24,029 bases of DNA from CAYUST01 sp964447535 (lineage in GTDB: Bacteria > Patescibacteriota > Gracilibacteria > Absconditabacterales > Absconditicoccaceae): NCBI GenBank assembly GCA_964447535.1, contig CAYUST010000016.1, positions 1 to 24,029 of the forward strand. Direction: 5' to 3'. The translations under genes were made by a program, and so were the position numbers. This document shows positions 1 to 9,739 of the stretch, one piece after another (position 1 is the stretch's first letter; each line of letters opens with the position of its first letter). The notes under the pieces were generated by a model. The model was given only the letters and a program-made list of their open reading frames with translations, did no database searches and was not told the origin of the DNA.

Positions 1-2754
1 GATACGGTGATCAGTGAAGTACAAAAACGTATTGCATGGTATCAGTTTAGCCAAGATAGTGATGGTATGCTCGGTAGTGTACCAAACACGTATACCCTCA
101 AGCTCAATATTCCTCACAAGACCTTTGAACTTGGAGATAAAATACCTGTCGATATCATTCCGTATCAAAAAGGAGCGCGAGTCGTGATCACCGCCGAGAG
201 ATGAAATCGTATTATAGACCAAAAGGTAATGCAACTCGATGGTACAGCACCAACACTTGAAGTGACCCGTGATTATGCGCCCAACGTGGTCATTAGTGTC
301 ATGCAACTCCAACCTACCTCACTCAATACGAGTGCGAGGAAAGAACCAAGATTCTTTGCGGGATATGTAGAAGCGGAAGTAAGTGTGGCTATGCATGAAA
401 TGAATATTTCAGTTACTACAGACAAAGATGAATATGAACCTGGCGATGAGGTTACTATGAAGATCAAAACTACAGACAGTGATGGAGATCCTATAGATGC
501 CAAGGTCTCTGTAGGCGTCATTGATTTAGCATTAGTCGATTTCTATCATCTGATCAAAGAGCCTATACCTTATTTCTTCGTGAAGCGAGGCACTAATGTG
601 TTTACCTATACCAATATGAAGTTACTCTATCAATCACTCAAAGCATTTGCGAATGCTGGATCCAAGTGAGGATGAGGCGGTGGATGAAAAGCAATGTTTA
701 GTTATATCAGAAAAGATCTCAAAGATTTAGCACGATGGTCAGGCAGTGTCATCACTACCAATGGTGAAGCTACCGTACGTTTCAAAGCTCCCTCGAATAT
801 CACTACCTGGTATGTGGATGCATTAGGGATTTCCAAAGATACCCATCTCGGCACGACCACAGACACCTTTGTCGTCAAGAAAGATTTGATAGTAGAAGCA
901 AATCCTCCACTTTTCGTGACGCCAGGAGATGTGATAGAAGTGCCTCTCAAGGTCATTTCTACCAAAAAATGAACTATCAAATGAAGTGCGTATATCAAAA
1001 ATGCTTTTGGAGAGCGTGTTGAACTTGATGAGTTTACTCTCATACCAGGTGAGAAGATAACTATCCCTCTTACCGTTCCCAAAGAACGAATCAGTACGCC
1101 GTATGTGATTTTGGGCGTTTCTGGTAAGGTAGGCTCTGTCGCTGATGGAGTAGAACATATCATACCTATGAGAACTGATGGATTATTGATCAAAGAGGTC
1201 AAAGGAGCGATTGGAGGAACTTGAACATATGCACTTACTCTGCCTGCTACACTATCATCCCAAGGTACGGTATCGTTCTCACAATTACCTGCCTCGTTGT
1301 TGGATCCCGTGTTTACCTACTTGGCGCATTATCCGTATGGATGCACGGAGCAGTTGATGAGTTCGTTGACGCCACTCCTTCTCTCCAAAACATGGATAGA
1401 GAAGTTTGGCTACACCTCACCACTTCTTTTGGGGAACACTATCTTGCAACCCGAATGACCAATCAATATTGATCAAGCAATAGCCGATGGTTTGCAAAAA
1501 TTACTGACGCACCAAAGAGCAGATGGATTGTTCGACTACTGGCCAGATGAACAATTTAGTGAGGTAAGTTCTTCACAATATCAATTGTCTGTGTATGTGT
1601 ATGCATGATTGCGTATGGCTTCTACCTTGCCAGCGTACCAAAAGCTCCTCGCATCACCACTCGAGCGTCTAGCAAATGGTCTCGATACCTATCGTGATAT
1701 CAACAAAACTGCCTACTTGCGATTCTTGTACCAAAAGAGTGCAGCGGGCACAACACTTACTGAGGCAGAAATGGCTTCGGTAGGTAATCTAGTGAAAGAT
1801 GCAGATCAAGACTATGGATCATTGTTGCGTTACTTGATTGCCGTCAACCAAAAAGATAGTACTGCTATTGCAACTTGGGGAGCACGTATCCATCTTCCTA
1901 CCAACCAAGATCAGTGGACAGAGACTAGCATTTATCTCAATCCTACCACTGCTTATGCTATGCTCTTGGCAGGTCGCGTCAAAGATGCATCTAGCACCTT
2001 ACCCCAACAACGTGAAGCATTGCATGCATTGTTGGCTATGAGATGAAAGGATGGCTTGTGGTGATCGAGTACGCAAGATAACATACAAGCATTGCAGGCA
2101 CTCTCTATTGTTATGGCTACTTGGTCAGACAAAGAAGCAGTCACTTGTACTTTGCAAGTTGATGGCAAAGAAAAGAAATTTGCCCTCAAAGCAAATGAAC
2201 TGTTTACCTATAATTTCACTCCTCAATCCAAAGATATTGCACTCAATCGAACATGTGATGGAGAAGTTATGAGCGATGTGCAGGTGTCTTATATACCTGA
2301 GAACTTAGAGGATGTGTCCTCAATTCCAAAGTGAGTAGAAGGTATGCAGCAATTTTTTACTGATGAAAATGTTGCTATATGATCAACCAAAGATGTTGTT
2401 GCCAGCTTCACCACCACGATACCTGGTGAGCAGGTGGCAGTCGAAATATTTGTCCCAGCACAAACCAAAATGCTAGAAGCAATCACTGCAAAGTGAACTC
2501 AAGAACAAGATCCGTATGGATGGTATGCTCCTGATATGCCATTTACTGTCTCAGATAGTCACTGTATCCCAACTCATCGAGAATCAAGATTTGATAGACT
2601 CTTCTTGTACTATGAACGCCTCGAACCGGGTAGCTGTGATATTTCTTTCTCTGCTTTGCAAGCATATTCAGGTGCTACTACTACCATGCCGTTCCGTATC
2701 TATGAGATGTACAAAGGACGGCTTTACGGCAGGAAAGTTATTCTCGAGAAATAG
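1..2754 (+). CDS. Alpha-2-macroglobulin family protein (3' part, 5' end outside window)
   Basis: This is a large bacterial alpha-2-macroglobulin, a periplasmic or surface protease trap. The frame is open from base 1 to TAG at 2752-2754 only if UGA is read as Gly; it has 14 in-frame UGA codons. The thioester motif PYGCTEQ lies at 1333-1353, so the Cys-Gln bond needed for covalent trapping is kept (many bacterial members have PYGCAEQ). Upstream is a family-typical poly-Gly loop (667-687) followed by an IRKDLKDLARW-like segment, equivalent to the family's RSDFxDTAYW region. The C-terminus has the usual receptor-like ending (RFDRLFLYYERLEPG, then EEMY-like EMYKGRLYG). The N-terminal MG domains and signal peptide lie outside the window. 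The next gene, pbpC, starts 5 bases later, an arrangement also known from E. coli yfhM-pbpC, so the protein probably guards the wall against host or prey proteases. Family assignment is firm; the role is inference. Confidence 0.93.
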
Positions 2755-2759
2755 AACCT

Positions 2760-4412
2760 ATGCACCATACTTCGTCATTCAGCTCATATCTCCAAAAGCA
2801 TATATGAATCGCAAGTTTCTTGCTCTTTTCTCTGTTGCTCTGAGGTCTTTTTGTACTCTTTCCCTATCAACTCAAGGAGGGAGCACAAGTACGTATTGAT
2901 TCCTCCTGACAGCCATTAGTAGGTGAGAAGCACATTCCGTATGCATCGCTTGAAGATGTTCCCGTAGCACTTCAAGAGTTAGTAGTGCGTGTAGAAGATG
3001 TTCGCTTTCGATCACATCGAGGTATTGATCCTCTAGCTGTGGTGAGAGCACTGTGGGTGTGGATGTCTACGTGAGAACGCCAGTGAGCGTCTACGATAGA
3101 TCAACAAGTCATTAAATTGGATAGACAGCAATTTGCAAGATCTCCAATTGCAAAGCTCATTGAACGACGATGAGCTCTCTCCCTCCAACCTCATTACACC
3201 AAACAAGAAATCTTGTTACATTATCTCAATACTATCCCTTTTGCTCACGGTGTCATCGGCTGGCGTGCAGCGTGTAATCAATACCGAGGAGCAACTTGTG
3301 AACAACTTGCACCAGAGAAGTGGTATCTCTTGTTAGCATTAGCGCAGGTGTGATGAAATCCTCTCCAGGAATCACAACAAGAACGTATCCTTGCTAGGGC
3401 ACAGGTACTATGTAGTGCATATGCGCCGGATGTGTGTCCTTACCTGACAGCAGATCTGCGAAGTGAGATGCAACTACCTCGTATATCATGAGACCCGAGA
3501 GTCCTTGACCTTGTCACATCAATGCCAGACACGCAGGCATTTGATAGTGCGTTGTCTCAGCGTGTACAACATATTCTCGAACTAACCAAAACACAAAGAG
3601 CGCAATATCATATTGGTGATTGTTGTGTGCTTGTTTTGAATTGATCAGGAGATATTGTTTCAGCCAACTACTGTAGATGACGACAAGAGCCACTTGCAGG
3701 CAAAATTGATATGTGTCGTGTACCGAGACAAACCTGATCTGCTATCAAACCCTTCTTGTATATGTACGCGATGCAGAAGCTCAACTATGATAAGGATACG
3801 ACAATAGTTGATGAACCTGTCCAATTTGATCTATGATGATGAAGTTTGTATGATCCCAAAAACTTTGATCTTACTTACCACGGCTCGGTGTCCCTCGCGT
3901 ACGCCTTGGGAAATAGTTTAAACGTCCCGGCGATAAAACTCTTGCATGAAGTAGGTGTACAACCTTTCTTGTCATTTCTCCAACAACAACTACAGGCGAC
4001 TTCAACTGAAGAACTAAATCCCAAAACAGCAGATGAAGTCTGACTATCTCTTGCCCTGGGTACCTATGAAACATCGCCACTTGCCTTCACACAATTGTGG
4101 AGAACCTTGCTCCCAGGTCAAGTTGCTTGACCCTATCAACGTGCACAAAAAGAAGTAGTTGCTATCCTTGAAAACCCTATTAACAAATTAGTTTCCTTCG
4201 GACAAGATTCCTTTCTCGTCCATCCAGGACGAGCAGTGAAGACCGGAACATCGCGTAAGTTTATAGATGCGTGGATTTGTGGTGTAGCAATCAGCCAAGA
4301 TCGTGTTGCCTGCTTACGAATGGGTAACTATGACAACTCACCGATGCTGTGACCAAGTGGTACGGTAGCGAGTTATATATGGTCGCTTATTGTGGAGGCG
4401 ATGGAGAGATAA
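2760..4412 (+). CDS. pbpC: Penicillin-binding protein 1C-like bifunctional transglycosylase/transpeptidase
   Basis: This 550-residue protein should polymerise glycan strands from lipid II and cross-link their peptides. A membrane anchor lies near residues 16-37. The GT51 glycosyltransferase domain shows an ED-x-x-F type motif (E79-D80), GASTIDQQ (109-116) and a K-x-x-E block (132-135) before YTKQEILLHYLN. The transpeptidase domain shows S327-x-x-K330 in RQTGSAIKPFLY, SLN at 386-388 and KTG at 494-496. The frame holds 18 UGA codons; one encodes the Gly just before the catalytic Ser, where the family has RQPGS. It is shorter than E. coli PbpC (about 770 residues) and appears to lack the C-terminal BiPBP_C domain. 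The ATG follows the alpha-2-macroglobulin stop by 5 bases, so the two are likely co-transcribed. No Shine-Dalgarno sequence is visible. Confidence 0.94.
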
Positions 4413-4444
4413 CAATGCCCCCCTTGTGAGGCAACCAAATCCTT

Positions 4445-4533
4445 CCTCCCCCTGTCAAGGGGGAGTGAGAGGGGGTTTTAAATTCAGAGTCAGTCAATAA
4501 AACCCCCCTGCGTCCCCCCTTGACAGGGGGGAA
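4445..4533. repeat. Nested palindromic intergenic repeat (MITE-like)
   Basis: Two imperfect inverted arms (about 4447-4480 and 4498-4532) pair with each other, and each also contains its own C-run/G-run palindrome around TGTCAAGGGGG. Short intergenic palindromes of this look are spread through many bacterial genomes and behave like non-autonomous mobile elements. It lies between pbpC and the deacylase gene and could fold as a strong hairpin in RNA. Whether it is multicopy in this genome cannot be seen from one window. Confidence 0.6.
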
Positions 4534-4542
4534 CGTTGTTAT

Positions 4543-4569
4543 GGATGCTTCGCTCTCGCTCAGCATGAC
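4543..4569. repeat. Short repeat of the CATGCTGAGCGnnnGCGAAGCAT type
   Basis: On the minus strand the site contains GTCATGCTGAGCGAGAGCG followed by AAGCATCC. This resembles a short dispersed intergenic repeat I recall from many unrelated bacterial genomes. It sits 10 bases from the larger palindrome, as if both were parts of one inserted unit. The assignment rests on recognition only. Confidence 0.45.
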
Positions 4570-4611
4570 GCCTTGCCTTGGTTGTACAAACCAGTACAAA
4601 TCTTTTACTTT

Positions 4612-5175
4612 ATGAGTACTTTTTTCAGTATGAAAAACTTTGATACACGCTTGTTTGATTTTTTTCAAACACACAATCTTCAGGGCGATTACCATGAGCA
4701 TCCGCCAGTTTTCACGGTAGACGAATGTCAGGACATCAAAAAAACTATCCCTGGTTTTCATACCAAAAATCTATTCCTCACAGACAAGAAGTGATGATTT
4801 TATCTCGTCAGTATTGAGGCAGATAAAAGATTTCCCGTGAACCTGTTTCGCAAAGCACTTGGCCTCAAAGACCTGAGTTTCTGATCTCCGGAGCAACTTT
4901 TTGAATTTTTACAACTTACTCCCTGAAGCGTCTCATTATTTGGACTGATCCATGCGCCAACTAGTCTCAACGTTTTCCTTGACCATGACTTGCGACATGC
5001 ATCTCATGTAGGACGACATCCCAACCGTAATGATGCGACGGTAGTCATTGAACATGCTATGTTGGAAAAATTTCTTGCGCACACCTGACATACGCCAAAG
5101 CTAGTACAGTTTGATGAAACAAACGTACAGGTCTATACATGCTCCTCAGGCCAAACACATAATGTTGTTGGATAG
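4612..5175 (+). CDS. YbaK/ProX-family aminoacyl-tRNA deacylase
   Basis: Proteins of this family hydrolyse mischarged tRNAs, typically Ala- or Cys-tRNAPro, in trans. Read with UGA as Gly (5 codons), the protein is 187 residues from ATG 4612, or 181 from ATG 4630. Family marks are an N-terminal EHPPVFTVDE segment, then KNLFLTDKKGGFYLVS, the loop LTPGSVSLFGLI (Gly of TPGS encoded by UGA), and a C-terminal stretch HPNRNDATVVIE followed by FLAHTGHTP. The length and order fit the PrdX/ProXp-ala subgroup rather than plain YbaK. The start is uncertain: 4630 fits the family N-terminus better, and neither ATG has a Shine-Dalgarno sequence. The last 43 bases overlap the convergent gene on the other strand. 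Confidence 0.85.
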
Positions 5176-5711
5176 TTTCTATCCTTTTCAATTAATCCAG
5201 CCAATTCGTATGGGACATCAATTGAAGCCTCATGAGTCATATTTTCGTATAGCATATGAAACTGCTTTGTAAAAATGGAAATTAATTTATCGAAGATATC
5301 TATAATAGAATTTATTTTGCAATTAAAACCAACTTCCCAATATTTGTTGAGATTATAATTATCACTAAGTATATTTAGTAGATTTTTTATTGATGAATCA
5401 TTTAGTATTTCTTGAAAAAATTCTAGATTGTTATTTCACTTGCCTAAATTGAGGAGGTATTCTAGTTTATGTCATTTCTGTCAATAATCAAAATCAATAT
5501 CTTCAGCTAGTAAAAAAGCTTTTATGAAACATTCTAAGGAATGATGCATAACAAAAAAAGATGCTGGGAAATACCATATGTTGTGAGAATTAAGTATGGG
5601 ACGTGACATTATATAGCAGGCTTTGGCAGTGGTAGTTAGTAGTCTTGCTTGCTTTTGTTTATTATTAAGTCTACCAAATTCCAATAGCTTTTCAGGATTT
5701 TTTTGACTCAT
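5133..5711 (-). CDS. HEPN-like hypothetical protein
   Basis: This 192-residue protein reads from ATG at 5711 to TAG at 5133-5135 with three UGA-Gly codons. A helical centre with HHSLECFIKAFLLAE (about residues 56-70) followed by GHKLEYLL (80-87) resembles HEPN domains, which often show an A/H-x-x-E-x-x-x-K-A-L-L helix and a G-H-x-L segment. I do not see a clear R-x4-6-H ribonuclease motif, so it may be a non-catalytic or binding HEPN. The gene is clearly more AT-rich than its neighbours and no nucleotidyltransferase partner is next to it, which fits acquisition as an accessory gene. Its 3' end overlaps the convergent deacylase gene by 43 bases. Function unknown; the HEPN call is moderate. Confidence 0.6.
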
Positions 5712-5836
5712 TATTTGCTAAATAAATTATAAACATAGGTTTTTATAGCATGCAAATCATCTAGGAATCAAAGCTTATCAAACTAATGTATGAAAGCAAG
5801 CTTGGATAATTTATATTGTTTTATCAATATCTATGG

Positions 5837-5864
5837 TTGACATTATCATATAAATGATTATAAG
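5837..5864 (+). promoter_or_regulatory. Sigma-70-type promoter for the GH3 gene
   Basis: TTGACA (5837-5842) and TATAAG (5859-5864) are separated by 16 bases in an AT-rich intergenic stretch. Transcription would start about 20 bases before the ATG at 5892. Confidence 0.6.
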
Positions 5865-5891
5865 ATACTTTCTTTGTATCTTTGATTTCCC

Positions 5892-7469
5892 ATGCTCAAG
5901 ACTATCAACAAAGCTTTTTTCTCCCATGCATATCAACAGTATCTTGCAAAAGATGTTCCTATTTTGTTTGACCAACAAAAATCACTTGAGGCGCAACAAG
6001 AGTGTTTGCATACGCTGGTCGAGCAAGCGAAATCCACCAACTTTGGCAAAGAGCACGCATTTCGTGAAATAGCGCATCTGCAAAAATTTGATCAACAATA
6101 TACTTTTTTTCAAGATCATGTGCCGATCTCAGATTATGAAATGTTGCAAGCATATATTGCACATATCAAAAAATGAGCTGAAAATATTTTGCGAAAATGA
6201 GAGACGAAATATTTGTCGACGACGTCGGGGACGGTGAGTGGTAAAAAATATATTCCGATCACGCCTGCGTCGATGAAAGATCAAATGGATATCGGCAAGA
6301 ATGCTATCGCTGCATGCTTTGGGCAATTGGACCCAAAACCACAGATGTGAAAGATGTTTTTTCTCTCATGAAGCCCCAAACTTTCGACAGAAGGATCTGT
6401 CATTCCCCATGGGAGACTTTCATGAATTGTTCACAATGAAACACCAGCATTGATTTCCGCATTTGCCAAATCACCAACATACAAAACAAACTGCATAGAA
6501 GATTTTGGCGCAAAGATTGATGCTATTACCAACGAACACCTCAAAGTGCCCAAACAACTTACGATGATAGCAGGTATACCCTCCTATCTCAAAGATTACA
6601 TCGAAGCGATGTTGGCTAAATGAAACAAAGCAACTCTCAAAGAACTTCTCCCCAACTTATCAATGTTAGTGATTTGAGGTGTTAATCCTGCTCCATACAA
6701 GGCAGAGTTGATGAGATTACTGGGTGACCCAACATTACCTTGTGTCGAGACGTATCCTGCCTCGGAAGGATTTATTGCTTACCAGGATACCCACTATCCG
6801 CTCAATGAGCAACATAACGGGATGCTGCTCCAAACACACAAGGGGATCTTTTTTGAGTTTATACCTTTAGAAGATTATGCTCATGGAGAATTAACTCCTC
6901 AGCATCGCAGATTATGGTTGGGAGAAATTGAAATTGGGAAACCATATGCATTGATTCTCAATACGAACGCAGGTTTGCGATGATACGAAATTGGAGATGT
7001 GGTCACCTTTACTTCACTCAATCCATATCGCATCAAGTTCTCTGGAAGGACATGAAATTTTATCAGCGCATTTGGAGAACATGTCATCGAACCAGAAATT
7101 CAGAGTTTGGCTGAGATAGCAAAACAGCATGGTGTATTAATCGAAGAATATACGGTCGCACCACATACCCAAGACAAACAGTATCATGAGCGGTTTGTAG
7201 AACTTTCGGGTAATACCTTACCCATAGGTGAGCAACTTTCTGCTGCATGCCACGCAATGGACGCAGCGCTCCAACAAAAAAATGAATACTATCGTGATTT
7301 GAGAAAAGCATGAACATTACTTCCTCTCCAAATTCGTATCCTCAAACCATGATCTTGCTCAAAGTACATGCAAGCACAACCAGGTTTTGATCCACAAAAA
7401 AAACTTCCTCATCTCAGAGATGATAGGAAGATTGTGGAGTGGTTTGAAGAAAATAGTTTAGTTGGATAG
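5892..7469 (+). CDS. GH3 auxin-responsive promoter family protein (acyl-amido synthetase-like)
   Basis: GH3 proteins are adenylate-forming enzymes that join carboxylic acids to amino acids or amines. With 11 UGA codons read as Gly the frame runs 525 residues to TAG, a normal length for bacterial GH3 proteins. The nucleotide-binding motifs are present in order: STTSGTVSGKKYIPIT (ATP loop), GIPSYL, ETYPASEGFIA (motif 2), and LNTNAGLRGYEIGDVV followed by FSGRTGNFISAFGEHVIEPE (motif 3 and hinge). The substrate cannot be told from sequence. The gene has its own promoter and starts in a pyrimidine context (TTTCCCATG) without a Shine-Dalgarno sequence. A synthetase of this kind is notable in a lineage with little biosynthesis; it could make a conjugate used in interaction with a host, but that is speculation. 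Confidence 0.9.
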
Positions 7470-7523
7470 TTATTTTTGCTGACTATTTGAAACAGAAACA
7501 TCGAAGCGTGAAAGTGATTATTG

Positions 7524-7551
7524 TTGCTTTTATGCCTGACGTATATATATT
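7524..7551 (+). promoter_or_regulatory. Promoter placing transcription start at the ATG of the His/Cys-rich gene
   Basis: TTGCTT (7524-7529), a 16-base spacer and TATATT (7546-7551) end only 6 bases before ATG 7558. The transcript would start at or within a base or two of the start codon, so the mRNA would be leaderless. Confidence 0.5.
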
Positions 7552-7557
7552 GCACTA

Positions 7558-7989
7558 ATGATATCGCCTATTCAAAATGTCAAAGCATTATTCTCGCTAT
7601 TCTTGTGTCTCTGCTATGTAATTAGTAGCTGTGTTTTTGCACATGCATTGGTTATGGAACTTTCTCATGAAGAAGAGAATAATACACTGGGATGTGTATG
7701 TGCAAGTGATTTGCATACAGAGGAAGATATTGAAGATGACCATAAACATACTCCATATGAACATGATTGCTTTGAAATATGTATGGATGATTATACCATA
7801 TACATGGCCGTATCCTCCTATAATTGACCAAGATCTATAAAAATACATATACCTTTTGTCTTAGTTAAGACAATCACTCCTAATGAAGAAATTGAAACTC
7901 GCATATATACTACAAATAATGAAGATGATCAGCCATATTTGGTTGCGTATACGTCGCAATACATATGAGTTATAAAACTATTGGAATAA
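7558..7989 (+). CDS. Secreted His/Cys-rich small protein, possible metal binder
   Basis: This 143-residue protein has a hydrophobic N-terminal segment (about residues 9-30) that looks like a signal peptide or anchor. An acidic middle follows, with clustered His and Cys (LGCVCASDLH, DDHKHTPYEHDCFEIC), then a beta-type C-terminal half. Two UGA codons are read through before TAA. I do not recognise the family. The His/Cys content, the predicted export and the cupredoxin-like gene 74 bases downstream suggest a role in copper or other metal handling outside the cytoplasm; that is inference. Confidence 0.65.
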
Positions 7990-8063
7990 GACATCGATGC
8001 ATATGACACTTTCTCTACTGCATATAGGTAGATTATTTTTTATGTCATTTTCGATATTTATTC

Positions 8064-8483
8064 ATGTCAAAAACTAATCTGTACGTAAGCATTTGCGGTG
8101 CAATTGTAATTTTATGTGTTGCCCGGTACACTATTTGAGGGAAGTTAAGGTGAGAGGATTCTAAACTTGATGTGCCATCTAACTGAAATAGTAATGATAT
8201 TCAAGTTATTACAGCTGGTCATGATTGAAGAAACTTAGTTCCAAACCAAATTACTCTCGAAGAAGGGAAAAGCTACGAGATACAAGTTACTCCACAATCA
8301 AATGGTATAGGATGCATGTTCGCTGCTACAGTCCCTACTTTATGAAGCGAGGTATGGAATATAAAAGCATGAGAAACTTTCACTATCAAAGTTGTAAATG
8401 CAAAAGTAGGTACTTATCCTGTGATTTGCACGTCAATGGGTATGAAACAGGGCGAAATAATAGTCAAAGCATCTTGAACATAA
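8064..8483 (+). CDS. Membrane-anchored cupredoxin-like protein
   Basis: This 139-residue protein carries an N-terminal membrane helix (residues 7-21) and a beta-sandwich. The C-terminal half follows the cupredoxin pattern AGETFTIKVVNAKVGTYPV then ICTSMGM. Candidate copper ligands are C84 in GIGCMF, C122, M125 and M127. The usual cupredoxin His in this loop is missing, as in the Cys/Met cupredoxin domains found with heavy-metal transport proteins whose loop reads like CSMGM. Seven UGA codons are read as Gly in only 139 codons, one of the highest densities in the window; under the standard code the gene would be invisible. It lies between the His/Cys-rich protein and the DsbA-like gene. Cupredoxin-like fold is likely; copper binding is inferred. 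Confidence 0.78.
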
Positions 8484-8539
8484 AGTGCTTACAAAAGAGC
8501 ATGTTAGAGGCATCTTAATTTTTAGTAGTTATTCAATAC

Positions 8540-9721
8540 ATGGAATCAAATACGCAACGCAAAAGAAGACTCCGCCAAGAAGCTATCAAGAAACACGGTC
8601 AGAGGACTGTGATTGGTCGGGTAGTTTGAATTCTCTCACTCTTGGTAGTAAGCTATATTTTGATGTCCGATACTTCGGATAATAGAAGCCCTTTTGAGGT
8701 CAGAGAAGATGACTGGAGTAAGTGAGCAGTATCAGGTAATGTTGTCCTTATTGAGTATTTGGATTTTGAGTGCGAGGCATGTAAAGCGAACTATCCAATT
8801 ATTAAGCAGATGGTTGAAGAATACTCATGAGATCTACAAGTGGTGGTTCGTTATTTCCCTATGCCTGGACACCGTAATTCTACAACTGCTGCAAGTGCAG
8901 TTGAGGCTGCTGGGAAACAAGGCAAATTTCGAGAGATGCACGATCTACTATTTGAAACTCAGAGTATGTGGGGGGAGAGAGATAAAGAAGATAAAGAAAT
9001 TTTCGTGCCGTATGCAGAACAAATTGATTTAAATATAGAGCAATTCAAGACAGATGCGTCATCGAGCGAAGTAAGATCAAAGATTGCAAAGAATAGAGGC
9101 GAGGGGGTTTCTTTGTGAGTAACATGAACACCCTCATTCTTCCTCAATGGACAAAGGATACAAAACCCAAGAAGTCTTGATGAATTTAGGACATTGATAC
9201 AAGCAGAGATCTTGAAAAATCCAAGAGTACCTAGGGGAGCTAAGGTACATGAGCATGCCGATTATAAGATATTTGTTGATAATAAAGAAATAGACTTCAG
9301 TGATGATCGCTATCAATCGACTACCGGCAAAGAACTAAGTAGTGAACAACATCTCCATGATAATAATGGCAACAATATCCATAAACATCTTACCAAAAAA
9401 ACACTCGCTGACTTTTTCGCATCTTTGTGAGTAATTATTACACAAGATTGCATTCAGCTTGATACTGGAGAAAAATATTGCGCTGATACTACCAAAACAC
9501 TCAAATTCTTTGTAAATGATGAACCCAAAGCAGATTTTATATCGTATGAGTTTAGCGACCTAGATCGTATACTCATATCATATGGTGTAGAAACTGAAGA
9601 ACAAATAAAATCGCAACTTGAAGCAGTGACCGATATGTCATGTATGTATTCAGATAAATGCCCTGAGAGAGGGAAACCACCAACTGAAAATTGTGTAGTA
9701 TGACTAGGTGGGGATTGCTAG
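8540..9721 (+). CDS. Membrane-anchored DsbA-like thiol oxidoreductase with His-rich C-terminal domain
   Basis: This 393-residue protein should form or rearrange disulfides outside the cytoplasm. A basic N-terminus and membrane helix (about 23-42) precede a DsbA/thioredoxin-fold domain. The active site C78-E-A-C81 lies in YLDFECEACKANYP, and the cis-proline loop is GVTGTPSFFLNG (Pro198), with both loop glycines encoded by UGA. From about residue 237 a second domain shows HEHADYKIFVDNKEIDFS, HLHDNNGN with IHKHL, a DFFASLG segment and Cys residues ending in CPERGKPP. I recall this unit joined to DsbA domains in other CPR bacteria; its role is unknown, but the His clusters suggest metal binding. 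Seven UGA codons. The stop lies 18 bases from the convergent gene's stop. It probably serves the secreted Cys-containing proteins nearby. Confidence 0.9.
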
Positions 9722-9739
9722 ATTATTGAAGTATTGAGA

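Noticed and set aside
1..2754. Series of short frames that looks like a decayed alpha-2-macroglobulin pseudogene
   Set aside because: All breaks are UGA, none is TAA or TAG, the frame never shifts, and motifs are intact; it is one gene under code 25.
2516..2899. 127-residue plus-strand frame between the alpha-2-macroglobulin and PbpC
   Set aside because: It overlaps both genes out of frame and has no family resemblance; it is a shadow.
4387..4761. 124-residue minus-strand frame
   Set aside because: It is a translation of the palindromic repeat (Gly/Arg/Pro-rich) and the antisense of the deacylase gene.
8225..8518. 97-residue plus-strand frame
   Set aside because: Out of frame with the cupredoxin-like gene, which has a convincing motif pattern in the other frame.
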